Part shown: piece after piece, positions 23,578 through 32,506 of the stretch
Layout of the letters: each line of letters starts with the position of its first letter
Position numbering within the stretch: position 1 is the first letter of the stretch
NCBI GenBank assembly: GCA_035633215.1
Contig: DASQFI010000023.1
Location: 1 to 46,749 of the forward strand
Origin: DASQFI01 sp035633215
GTDB taxonomy: Bacteria; Acidobacteriota; Vicinamibacteria; Vicinamibacterales; SCN-69-37
DNA length: 46,749 nt
Direction of reading: 5' to 3'
The notes under the pieces: model-generated
The model's input: only the letters and a program-made list of their open reading frames with translations
Told to the model about the DNA's origin: nothing
The model's database searches: none
Program-made: the position numbers and the translations under genes

Positions 23578-25499
23578 AAACCGGCGTCTTCAATCGCATC
23601 GGACCGTACGAGATCGAGCGGGAGATCGGCCGCGGCGGCATGGCCGTGGTGTTTCTGGCCCGCGATACGCGATCGAATCTCGACGTCGCGCTGAAGCAGG
23701 TGCCGGTCGGCCTCGATCGCGAGACCCGCGAGGTCTTCGAGGCCGAACAGTGGGGCGCGCGGCTGCAGGAGCAGTTCTCCGCGGTGAGTCCGCTCGTCCC
23801 GAAGGTCTACGAGCGGCGAACGATTGGCGACCACTTCTACGTCGCGATGGAGTACGTCGACGGCGAGAACCTGTCGGATACCATCGGGCGCGGGCCCGTG
23901 CCGGTCGCGCGCGCGGTCAGCATCGCGATGGAGCTCGCGCGCTTTCTCGACGCCGCGCACCGGTTCGAGGTGACGCTCGGCGATCGCAACCTGCGCGCGC
24001 TGCTCCACGGCGACCTGAAGCCGAAGAACGTTCGGATCACCCCAGGCGATCGCGTCAAGGTGCTCGACTTCGGCATCGCGAAGGCGCTGTCGATGACCCG
24101 CCGGGTCACGCGCAACGACTTCGGCAGCATCGCGTATCTCTCGCCCGAGCGGCTCGAGAGCGGGGAGATCGACGAGGCGTCCGACCTCTGGGCGATCGGC
24201 GTCCTGCTCTACGAGATGCTCAGCGGCACGCCGCCGTTTCGAGGGATCGATACGCGTCGCATCGAGGATCGGATCAAGTCGAAGTGTCCGCCGGCTCCGC
24301 TCGAGGGGGACTGTCCGCCGGCGTTGCAGGCGGTCGTCGCGAAGGTGCTCGCTCCGGATCTCTCGGCGCGCTACCCGACCGCGGCGGCGATCATCGAGGA
24401 CCTGTCGCGGTTCACCGCTGGCGAAGGGACCGCGGCCGAGCGCGACGGCTTCTCGCTCGCGGTGACGGTGACGGATGAAGCGCCGACGCGGCCCACACGT
24501 CCGCCGGCTGACGCGCCCGAGCCCGTGACGACGCCAATCGTCGACGAGGGGAGCACGCGCAGAACGAAGCTTGGCCCCGATCAGGCGGCCGCTGCCCGCG
24601 CGTCGCGGCGGTCGCCCTGGTTCAGGCGGGTCGCCGGCGTCGGACTGATCCTGGCGATGACGACCACCGCCTGTCACGAAAGCTATATCCGGGCGCAAGC
24701 CAACCGTGTCGCGGGTACCGTGCCGATCCAGGACTTCGATGGGTTGACGGCCGCGTGGGATCACCGCGACGCGCTCTTTCGCAAAAGCTGGCTCGGCGGC
24801 GCCGGCGTCGGCGAGCTCGAGCGGGCCCTCGTCCAGCACACGGCGATCCTGGCCGAACGCGTGATCGAGAACTACCGCCTGCCCCGGCCGACGGTGCGCG
24901 AGGCGCAATGGTCGGTCGCGCGCGCGAACCTGGCGCGCGCCGTCGCGGCCAAGCCGAGGGATAGCCGGCTGCAGGCGGCACTGCGATATTGCGACGGCCA
25001 TCTGCATCGCATCAACGGCGAAGCGCGGCTGCGGCGCGGCGAGGCGGCGGCCGCGCAGCACGCCTTCACGGAAGCCGTGACCGCGTTCCGGGAGGCCGCG
25101 GAGGCGCGCTCCGACTGGGCCGACCCGTTTCTGGGCCTGGCGCGCACATTCATCTACGGCCTCGAGGATCTCGAGCGGGGCGCCGATGCGATGAAGCGCG
25201 CGGAACGTCTCGGCTATCCGCTGGGCGACCGCGAAACCGTGCAGCTCGCCGACGGCTATCGCGCGCGCGGGGAGTCCCTCGCGCGAACGGCCACCACGCT
25301 CCGCGGCATGACGCAGGAAGAGGAGTACCTCACTCGCGCGACCGAGGCGTATCGCGAGGCGATCAATCTGTATTCCAAGGTCGTCGACTTCGCGAACACC
25401 GCCGGGAACATCCGGCGCACGGATCGGCTGCTGAAGCAGGTCGAACTGCGACTCGCGTTCATCAAGGGCGAGAGACTGGCCGGCTTCCCGTGGGACTGA
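23574..25499 (+). CDS. Transmembrane Ser/Thr kinase with helical-repeat ectodomain
   Basis: 641 residues. The kinase domain (about 10-280) has GRGGMAVVFLARD, the lysine in VALKQV (K41), HGDLKPKN (145-152) and DFG (165-167); the HRD arginine is glycine. A Pro/Thr-rich juxtamembrane segment (290-348) leads to one membrane helix (350-368) and an extracytoplasmic region (370-641) of paired helices, including AAAAQHAFTEAVTAFREAAEA and LTRATEAYREAINLYSKVVD, of TPR type. There are no PASTA repeats. In actinobacteria PknB occupies this place and phosphorylates cell-wall regulators. It overlaps the phosphatase gene by four bases and the synthase by ten. Confidence 0.94.
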   Translation: MKTGVFNRIGPYEIEREIGRGGMAVVFLARDTRSNLDVALKQVPVGLDRETREVFEAEQWGARLQEQFSAVSPLVPKVYERRTIGDHFYVAMEYVDGENLSDTIGRGPVPVARAVSIAMELARFLDAAHRFEVTLGDRNLRALLHGDLKPKNVRITPGDRVKVLDFGIAKALSMTRRVTRNDFGSIAYLSPERLESGEIDEASDLWAIGVLLYEMLSGTPPFRGIDTRRIEDRIKSKCPPAPLEGDCPPALQAVVAKVLAPDLSARYPTAAAIIEDLSRFTAGEGTAAERDGFSLAVTVTDEAPTRPTRPPADAPEPVTTPIVDEGSTRRTKLGPDQAAAARASRRSPWFRRVAGVGLILAMTTTACHESYIRAQANRVAGTVPIQDFDGLTAAWDHRDALFRKSWLGGAGVGELERALVQHTAILAERVIENYRLPRPTVREAQWSVARANLARAVAAKPRDSRLQAALRYCDGHLHRINGEARLRRGEAAAAQHAFTEAVTAFREAAEARSDWADPFLGLARTFIYGLEDLERGADAMKRAERLGYPLGDRETVQLADGYRARGESLARTATTLRGMTQEEEYLTRATEAYREAINLYSKVVDFANTAGNIRRTDRLLKQVELRLAFIKGERLAGFPWD

Positions 25500-28400
25500 C
25501 GCGAATCACCGCGACCGAGCGAGGCGGCCGGCGTGCCAGCCGGACGTCACGACGGTTCACCACCGGCGACCTCGTGCTCGTCGTCGCGTCGCTCGTCGCC
25601 GCGCTCGCGATCACGCTGGCGTACGCGGGACGGACACGGACGCTCGCGTGGGCGGCGCGCGATCGGGGCCCCGGTCCCACAGCCGTTCTCAACCTCAACA
25701 ACGTCCAGCACGCCGGGCAATTGGAGCCCGTATTGCGTCAGGCTTTCGAGAGCCAGGCCGACGCTCGATTTGCGGCGCGCGAGCTGTTCCAGTTTCTCGT
25801 CGCGCCGCGGGATGACGCCGGAGCCGATGCAAGGCCCGAGCGCAGACGCCTTCCGAATGTCGGCGGTATTCTCCGCATTCAAGTGCCGGCGGAAGCCGTC
25901 CAGCGCGATCTCCGGCTCGTCGAATACGAAGAGCGGCTTCGAGCGGCTCGGGGGCGGGCGTTCACAGCTGGACAACCGCTGCCGACAGCGCTGCCGCTCT
26001 TCACATCCGCGGACCTCCTCGAGCTGAAACCGCTCTTCAGCGTGCGCGACCTCGACACGTTCAGGCGAACCGTCCTGCTTTGGGCCCTGCTGTACCTCGC
26101 GGGCTTTCACCTCGTGTCGGTGGTGTGGCACCGCTGGGAGATCGAGGGCGATCGGCTGCTGCTGGCGGCGGTGCACGTGCTGACCGGCCTTGGCTTTGCC
26201 GTGCTGCTCAGCCGATCCGATCCGCTGCGCGACACGCTGCTGTTCGTCCGGTTCGCGCAGGGCGTGCTCGCAGGACTGGTGCTGCTCGCGCTGGCGTCGG
26301 CGATTGACTTTCGCAAGAAAGTGTTCGGCGAGCTCAGCTACGTCCCGCTCGCGATCGCCGGCGCGTTGTGCGTGCTGCTGATTGTCTTCGGCGGCGGGCC
26401 GGGCGGCAGCGGCGCGAAGGTCAACCTCGGCCCCGTGCAGCCGATCGAAGCCATCCGCCTGCTGCTCGCGCTGTTCCTGGCCGGGTACTTCGCCAGGCGG
26501 TGGGAACTGTTGCGCGACATCCGGACCCGGACGCTGCGAGCTGTGACGCTTCCCCGTTTCCTCAACGTGCCGCGTCCCGAATACCTCCTGCCCGTGCTGA
26601 TCGGCGTGGGTGTCGCCCTCGCGTTTTTCTTCATTCAGAAGGATCTCGGTCCGGCGCTGTTTCTCTCGTTCATCTTTCTGTCGATGTACGCCGTCGCGCG
26701 GCGCGGCGTGGCGCTCGCCGTCGTGGGACTCGTCGTGCTCGTGGCGGGTTTCTATGTCGGGTACCAACTCGAGATCTCGCAGACGCTCGCGGACCGCGTC
26801 CGGATCTGGCAGTCGCCGTGGGACAACGCCGCGCGCGGAGGCGACCAGGTGGCGCAGGCGCATTGGGCGCTCGCCACCGGCGCGATCTCGGGCACCGGGC
26901 TCGGCATCGGCGACACGCGATACGTGCCGGCCGGGCACACCGATCTGGCGATCGCCGCGGTCGGCGAGGAGCTTGGCGCGTTCGGCCTGCTCGTCGTCGC
27001 GGTGCTGTACGGCATGATCGTCCGGCGCGGATTCAGAATCGCCCGCAGCGCGCCCAGCGACTATGCGTTCTTTCTGGCGCTGGCGGTCACGATGACGCTG
27101 ATTGTGCCCGTGCTCGTCATGAGCGCGGGCCTGCTCGGCCTGATTCCCCTCACCGGCGTGGTGACCCCATTCCTCAGTTACGGCGGATCGGCGATGGCGG
27201 CCAATCTCGTCGGCATCGGCGTGCTCGCCGCGATTCGAAGCGGGCGCGTTCGCCAAGCGTCCGCGAGCCTCGCCGAAGCTCCTGATCTTAGAGCGGAGGC
27301 GGGCACCGATCCGTTCCGCGCGCCGCTGCGCTCGTTAGGAGTCGCGCTGGGCGTCTGCGCCACGGGACTCATCGTGGTCCTCCTCAAGGTGCAGGTCGTT
27401 CAGCGCGATGACTATCTCGTCCGGCCGCAACTCGCGGTGCAGGCCGACGGCGGGCGGCGCTATCTCTACAACGCTCGCGTGCTCGACGTCGTCCGGCAGA
27501 TTCCGCGCGGCTCGATCTTCGACAGGAACGGGCTCGCGCTCGCCAGCAGTGACTCGGCGGTGATCGCGAAGGCCACCGACGCCTACGCCACTCTCGGCGT
27601 GCCGGTGAGCCGCGCCTGTCCGAACCGCGATGAACGCTGCTATCCGCTCGGCGGGGTCGCCTTCCATCTCCTCGGTGACGCGCGAAGCCGGACGAACTGG
27701 AGCGCGTCCAACACGTCCTACGTCGAGCGCGATCTCGACGATCGGCTGCGCGGATTCGACGATCGCGAGACGACGATCAGGACCACGGGCGCATCGGGAG
27801 AAACGATGCTCGCGGTCCGGCGCGATTACCGCGACGTCATCGGGCTCGTCCGGCACCGGTACGAGCCCAACCACCCGGCTGCGAAGGCGATGCTCGCCCG
27901 CTCGCGCGACCTCCGGCTCACGATCGACGCGCGACTCCAGCTCAGGGTGGGCGCGATCCTCAGCCGGGCGGCCAAGGCTTCCGCGAGTGGCAAGGCCGCG
28001 GCCGTCGTCATCGATGCGGACACCGGCGACATCCTCGCGGCCGTCAGCCATCCGTGGCCGGATCTCGAGTTCCTCGAGGAGAACGCCAGTCAGGATCCCG
28101 AGGTGACTGAGGCGGCCGTACTCGACCGCGCGCGGTACGGCCTCTATCCGCCAGGATCGACGTTCAAGATGGTGACGGCGGCGGCCGCGCTCGACGCTGG
28201 GGGCGATCGAGGCACGACGCCATTCGCGTGCCGGCGGCTGCCTGATGGCCGAGTTGGCGCCGCGCTGCCCGGCCTCCGGCCGATTCGCGACGATGTGCTC
28301 GACAAGACCCCGCACGGCGTGCTCGACATGCACGACGCGCTCGTCGTGTCCTGCAACGCGTACTTCGCGCAGCTGGCGCTCCGGATCGGACGCGAGCGGC

Positions 28401-28921
28401 TCGTGAGCACGGGGGCGCGCGCGGGAATCGCGATACCGGTGTCACGCGGCGATAGTCTCGACGTCCTCGCGCACGCCGGCTACGGTCAAGGACCGGTCCT
28501 CACAAGTCCGCTCAGATTGGCGCGTGTCGCGGCTGCACTCGGCACCGATGGCGTCCTGCGCGGGCCACGGATCGACACGGCCGCCGCCAGGCCGGAAAAG
28601 CCCGAAAAGGAAGACCGGCTGCTCGGGGCCGATTCCTCGCGTCTGCTCGCACGTGCGCTGAGAGACGCAGTGCTCAGCGGCACGGGACGGCAACTGCGTG
28701 CGCATGCGGGTCGCATTGCCGGTAAGACGGGGACCGCACAGGTGGCCGGGTTGCCGTCGCACGCATGGTTCGCGGGATTCGCGCCGTACGGTGCCGCGAC
28801 CAGGCGCATCGCCTTCGCCGTCATTTTGGAGAACGCGGGCTACGGCGGCGCAAGCGCCGCGGCCGCGGCGGGCGACATCGTCTCGGCCGCCTCATCGCTT
28901 CAGCTCGTCAGGGGGCAGTGA
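25490..28921 (+). CDS. Fused SEDS (RodA/FtsW) glycosyltransferase and class B penicillin-binding transpeptidase
   Basis: 1143 residues from GTG 25490, which overlaps the kinase end by ten bases. Residues ~25-615 form a SEDS polytopic protein with about 12 helices: KDLGPALFLSFIFLSMYAVA, GTGLGIGDTRYVPAGHTDLA with the conserved Asp (D485), AAVGEELGAFG and TPFLSYGGSAMAAN. A ~150-residue extracytoplasmic domain between the first two helices is not in ordinary RodA. Residues ~640-1143 are a PBP: a membrane helix, pedestal with QIPRGSIFDRNGLALASS, then SxxK at STFK (S890, K893), SCN (954-956) and KTG (K1079). All three catalytic motifs are intact. SEDS proteins polymerise lipid II and PBPs cross-link, normally as two proteins; here they share one chain. 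The whole frame upstream is chance. Confidence 0.95.
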   Translation: MGLTRITATERGGRRASRTSRRFTTGDLVLVVASLVAALAITLAYAGRTRTLAWAARDRGPGPTAVLNLNNVQHAGQLEPVLRQAFESQADARFAARELFQFLVAPRDDAGADARPERRRLPNVGGILRIQVPAEAVQRDLRLVEYEERLRAARGRAFTAGQPLPTALPLFTSADLLELKPLFSVRDLDTFRRTVLLWALLYLAGFHLVSVVWHRWEIEGDRLLLAAVHVLTGLGFAVLLSRSDPLRDTLLFVRFAQGVLAGLVLLALASAIDFRKKVFGELSYVPLAIAGALCVLLIVFGGGPGGSGAKVNLGPVQPIEAIRLLLALFLAGYFARRWELLRDIRTRTLRAVTLPRFLNVPRPEYLLPVLIGVGVALAFFFIQKDLGPALFLSFIFLSMYAVARRGVALAVVGLVVLVAGFYVGYQLEISQTLADRVRIWQSPWDNAARGGDQVAQAHWALATGAISGTGLGIGDTRYVPAGHTDLAIAAVGEELGAFGLLVVAVLYGMIVRRGFRIARSAPSDYAFFLALAVTMTLIVPVLVMSAGLLGLIPLTGVVTPFLSYGGSAMAANLVGIGVLAAIRSGRVRQASASLAEAPDLRAEAGTDPFRAPLRSLGVALGVCATGLIVVLLKVQVVQRDDYLVRPQLAVQADGGRRYLYNARVLDVVRQIPRGSIFDRNGLALASSDSAVIAKATDAYATLGVPVSRACPNRDERCYPLGGVAFHLLGDARSRTNWSASNTSYVERDLDDRLRGFDDRETTIRTTGASGETMLAVRRDYRDVIGLVRHRYEPNHPAAKAMLARSRDLRLTIDARLQLRVGAILSRAAKASASGKAAAVVIDADTGDILAAVSHPWPDLEFLEENASQDPEVTEAAVLDRARYGLYPPGSTFKMVTAAAALDAGGDRGTTPFACRRLPDGRVGAALPGLRPIRDDVLDKTPHGVLDMHDALVVSCNAYFAQLALRIGRERLVSTGARAGIAIPVSRGDSLDVLAHAGYGQGPVLTSPLRLARVAAALGTDGVLRGPRIDTAAARPEKPEKEDRLLGADSSRLLARALRDAVLSGTGRQLRAHAGRIAGKTGTAQVAGLPSHAWFAGFAPYGAATRRIAFAVILENAGYGGASAAAAAGDIVSAASSLQLVRGQ

Positions 28922-28925
28922 CGGC

Positions 28926-29753
28926 ATGGACATCCTCCGCAAGGCGCAACACCTCGAAACCCGAATCGCGCGGGCGTTCGATCGCGCGGCCCAGCGCGTC
29001 AGCGGGTCCAGCGGATCCGAACCCTTACAGCCGCTCGAGATCGTGCATCGCATCCTCGAGATCGTGGACAGCCACGTCGAGCCGGCGGGCCGAGGGCGGC
29101 GGATGTTTCCGTTCAATCGGATCCGCGTCACGCTGCTCGCGGTGACCCGGCACGAGCGCGCGCGGCTGGAGGCGGTCATCAACAGCCAGGTCTCGCTGCA
29201 TCAGCGGATGGTTACTCGGCTGCGCGCCGCCGGCTGCGACACGACCGACCTCTCCGTGGCCGTCGTCTTTGCGGCGATCCGCACCGACGGCTGGATGCAC
29301 TCACAGTTTCATGTCGAGTTCGATCGGGTCGCGCACACGACCCGTGGCAAGTCGGCAACTGACCCGAACGGTCCCGGCGTCGAGCTCGTGGTCACCCGAG
29401 GCGCGGCCGAGAAACGGACGTACGCGCTGCGATCGGCGCGCATCGATCTCGGCCGCCGGGCCGAAGTGCGCAACGACCGCCAGCGCCTGATCCGGACCAA
29501 TCACGTGGCCTTCCTTGACGATCAGGATGCGGTCAATCAAAGCGTCTCGCGCTGCCACGCGCACATCGCCTACGACCCTTCCGCATCCGGCTACAGGATT
29601 CACGACGACGGCAGCGCGCATGGCACGGCCGTGTTGAGAAGCGGCCGATCGATTGACGTCTCGCGCGGCTCACGCGGCGTCCGGCTGCTGTCGGGGGACG
29701 AGGTCCTGCTGGGCGAGGCGCGGATCAGAATCAGAATCTCCGGAGACAGATGA
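28926..29753 (+). CDS. DUF3662-FHA protein, last gene of the cell-wall kinase operon
   Basis: 275 residues from ATG 28926, four bases after the synthase stop. The N-terminal ~125 residues match the FhaA N-domain pattern: RIARAFDRAAQRVSG, EIVHRILEIVDSHVEPAG, MFPFNRIRVTLLA and EAVINSQVSLHQRMVTRLRA. The FHA domain (about 160-272) has DLGRRAEVRNDRQ, NQSVSRCHAHIAYDP and HDDGSAHGTAVLR; the usual S-N-G-T is degenerate as SAHGT. In actinobacteria FhaA binds the phosphorylated flippase-like MviN. Here it would link the kinase's output to the synthase complex. Confidence 0.88.
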   Translation: MDILRKAQHLETRIARAFDRAAQRVSGSSGSEPLQPLEIVHRILEIVDSHVEPAGRGRRMFPFNRIRVTLLAVTRHERARLEAVINSQVSLHQRMVTRLRAAGCDTTDLSVAVVFAAIRTDGWMHSQFHVEFDRVAHTTRGKSATDPNGPGVELVVTRGAAEKRTYALRSARIDLGRRAEVRNDRQRLIRTNHVAFLDDQDAVNQSVSRCHAHIAYDPSASGYRIHDDGSAHGTAVLRSGRSIDVSRGSRGVRLLSGDEVLLGEARIRIRISGDR

Positions 29754-29780
29754 TCGTCGGATAGACTCCTCCCGGCGCCC

Positions 29781-31007
29781 ATGGCCGCGGCGGACACGAC
29801 GGACCCACGAATTGCGCTCGTCGGTGGCGGACCGGCTTCGCTGGTCGCCGCGATCGGCCTCGCGCGCCGCGGGATCCGGACGTCGGTCTTCGAGCGCGAC
29901 GCGCATCCGGAAATCGCTCCCAGATTCAATCCGGACCGCTCGTACACGATCGACATCTCGGGCCACGGATTGAAGGCCCTCCGCCACATCGACGCCTGCC
30001 GTACTTCGACGACCGGATGCTGCAGCTCAAAGGTCTCAAGATTCCGGGCGGCCGGACGGAGGAATGGACCCTGCCCGGCTGGACCGGTTCTCGCGGCGAC
30101 ATCCTTCGATCCCTCACCGCGCTGGCGGACGAACGGTATCGAGATTGGATCTCCGTCGCTTACGAGCGCCGGGTGGATGCGGTGGATGTTGAAACTGGCG
30201 TGCTGACGTGCGCGTCGAAGTCAGGTGCAGACATATCCAGTCCGTTCGATGTCATCATCGGTGGCGACGGCGCGGTCTGTCGTGCGCAGGGCGATGCAGG
30301 AACAGCTGCCCGGCTTCACCGTCGAGACGGGATTGTTTCCCAACTATTGCACGATGATCGAGCTCGATCGCGTGGGCGACGACATGGACAAGAACTATCT
30401 GCACGGCTTGTCCATTCGTCCGTTCTGCGTCGCCGGCGCGATCAAAGGCGATGGACCGTCGGCCCGTCCGCGATGGTTCTGCGCCGTGGGGAGGAGGACC
30501 CATCAGACGTTCTCATCGGCGGACGAGGCGCGACGGTTTTTTCGGACCCGCGCGCCGCGCGTCCTCGAGCTTGCCAGCGACGAGAAGATCGCGGCGTACG
30601 CGCAGCGCACCTGCTATCACATCGGCAAGACGCTGAGCTGTTCCCAACTCCACGGCGGTAGAGCCGTGCTGCTCGGCGACGCGGTCGCGGCATTTCCTCC
30701 CATCGGACAGGGCGTCAACGCTGCCATGGAATCCGCGCTGATGTTGGACCGCTGCATCGGCGACGCCGGCCGTTCCGCCGTTGATCTGCTAGAAGCGGCC
30801 CGTCGTTATGACGCGGCATGGAGACCGGAAGCCGAGGCGGTGTCGTGGATGAGCGTGAGAAGCCTGTTCGAGAATCGCTTTCACATGCTTCGCGCGTCGA
30901 TCACGTCGCAGCTTGGGTTGAGTGTGTTCGATCAGGCCAAGAGCGCGGACGTGCCGTACTCGGCGGTCAAGGCGAAGGCGCAGCGGCTCTGGCCGCTCTG
31001 GGCGTAG
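29781..31007 (+). pseudogene. FAD-dependent monooxygenase gene with two frameshifts
   Basis: The frame from ATG 29781 has the FAD fold RIALVGGGPASLVAAIGLARR, with ERDAHPEIAPRFN. It is knocked out of frame near 29998-30012, where the next frame continues with YFDDRMLQLKGLKIPGG and reaches DVIIGGDGA. A second shift near 30265-30285 returns to the first frame at RSVVRRAMQEQLPGF, which runs to the stop and includes the FAD-binding VLLGDAVAAFPPIGQGVNAA. The total resembles kynurenine 3-monooxygenase-like flavoproteins (about 400 residues). The two shifts compensate each other, so either a recent pseudogene or sequence errors explains it. Confidence 0.85.
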
Positions 31008-31182
31008 CCGCGCCGGCTCCGGCCATCGCGAAACCCGGCCGTCTTGCCATAAGATAGGCGCCGCGGCTGGAAGGGAGCCCCCGGGTCCGCGGGAAGAGTG
31101 CAACTCACCTTCATGTTCGCCTCGTTCACGCACGTCCTTCGTGCAGCCTGATTGCGGACCCCAGGCGATGCATGGAGGCGCC

Positions 31183-32250
31183 GTGGACAAGAACCTTCCC
31201 GCTCGACCCAATCTCGATCATCTCCGCAAGCAAGCCAAGACGCTGCTCTCGCAGTTGAACGACGGCGCGGCACCAGCCGCCCGGGCGTTCATCGACCACC
31301 TCCCCGAAGCGCGCGGCCTGACGCCAGCCGCGGTGCAGGCGGCCGGTTTCCGCCTCGCGGACGCGCAATCGGTGGTGGCGCGCCAGACGGGCTTCGCGAG
31401 CTGGCCGGCCCTGTCGCGTCACGTGCAGCAACTCCGCGCGCTCGAGGGCGACTGGCGGTTTTCCCGTCTGGAGATCGACGGCGCCCCGGTCCCCCCTGAG
31501 ATGCTGGCGGATTCGCGCCTGCTCATCGACGGCGATCGATTCCGTTCCGAATCTCCCGAGGCGACGTACGAGGGCGTGTTCACGATCGACGTGGAAGCGA
31601 CGCCGGCCCAGATCAACATCGAGTTCATCGAGGGGCCCGAAGCCGGCAACTGGTGTTACGGCCTGTACGAGCTGAACGGCGATCTCCTGACGATGTGCCT
31701 GAGCCTCGTGGGCGCCGGGCGGCCGGCGGCCTTTGCCACTAAGCCGGGCAGCGGCCACGCGCTCGAGCACCTGCGACGCGCATCCGCCAGCCGTCCGGAG
31801 AACGTGACCGGAGGCACACGGCAGCCCGCGCCGACCGTACCGGCCGAGCCCGAGCACGTGGATCCGGCGGCGTTCGACATCGAGATGACGCCGCTGCTCC
31901 GCCGGCTCGAGGGCAACTGGGTACCCGTGCAGCTGGTGCGCGATGGCCAGCCAATGAACGACCAATGGCTGTCGTTCGGCTCGCGGACGTCGGTGGGAAA
32001 CGAAGTCACCGTCGTGTTCGGCGGACAGACGATCGTCCACGCGAAGGTGCGCATCGATGACACCGTGACGCCGGTCCCGATCGACTACCTCAATCTTGGC
32101 CCGCATGCCGGCACCATCAGCCGCGGCATCATGGAATGGATTGGCGACGAGGTGCGGATCCTGATGCCGAAGCCGGGCGACCCCCGACCGGCTGACTTCA
32201 GCGCGCGCGTCCCTGGCGGCACGCTCAGCCAGTGGCGGCGACGGACGTGA
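31183..32250 (+). CDS. TIGR03067-domain protein with two repeated domains
   Basis: 355 residues. The first ~80 residues (RPNLDHLRKQAKTLLSQL, AQSVVARQTGFASWPALSRH) are an N-terminal motif often placed in front of ankyrin or other domains. Two lipocalin-like TIGR03067 units follow: the first at about 86-185 (ALEGDWRFSRLEIDGAPVPP, GLYELNGDLLTMCLSLVG), the second at about 230-355 (RLEGNWVPVQLVRDGQPM). GTG 31183 is chosen since GGAGG sits four bases upstream and NLPARPNLDHLRKQAK begins the family; ATG 31168 is five codons earlier. Function unknown. Confidence 0.82.
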   Translation: MDKNLPARPNLDHLRKQAKTLLSQLNDGAAPAARAFIDHLPEARGLTPAAVQAAGFRLADAQSVVARQTGFASWPALSRHVQQLRALEGDWRFSRLEIDGAPVPPEMLADSRLLIDGDRFRSESPEATYEGVFTIDVEATPAQINIEFIEGPEAGNWCYGLYELNGDLLTMCLSLVGAGRPAAFATKPGSGHALEHLRRASASRPENVTGGTRQPAPTVPAEPEHVDPAAFDIEMTPLLRRLEGNWVPVQLVRDGQPMNDQWLSFGSRTSVGNEVTVVFGGQTIVHAKVRIDDTVTPVPIDYLNLGPHAGTISRGIMEWIGDEVRILMPKPGDPRPADFSARVPGGTLSQWRRRT

Positions 32251-32323
32251 TTCGACATCGACTGTGAGCGCAACCGACCCAAGACGTACGAGCTAAGCGT
32301 GCGAACGCGCGTCAGCGCGCGAG

Positions 32324-32400
32324 CCCGCGCGAACGGAGCGGGGCTAACGGGGCCCCCGCGAGTGAGCGCGAAGGGGGGTTCGCGGGGGCGAAGCCCCCCG
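32324..32400 (+). repeat. Family A palindromic repeat, copy 3
   Basis: CCCGCGCGAACGGAGCGGGG, CCCCCGCGAGTGAGCGCG and GGGGGCGAAGCCCCC align with the copies at 2861-2943 and in ligD. It lies in the 256-base gap between the TIGR03067 gene and the HExxH metalloprotein, together with a TGGGG-type G-rich stretch. Nothing else is visible in the gap. Confidence 0.85.
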
Positions 32401-32506
32401 AACTGAACAGGAGCCAATCGACCCATAACGCGCACCGTCACTAGATTCGTCCGCGCCGTCGCGCTAGTGTGTGCACCGATCCGCCGCGCGGCGGCCAGGG
32501 GGACAC

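Noticed and set aside
24989..25489. Upstream extension of the synthase frame
   Set aside because: It overlaps the kinase coding sequence in another frame and is arginine-rich without a fold; the frame is meaningful only after about 25490.
25547..27256. Long minus-strand open frame opposite the SEDS half
   Set aside because: Charged, low-complexity composition typical of the reverse of membrane-protein codons; no motif.
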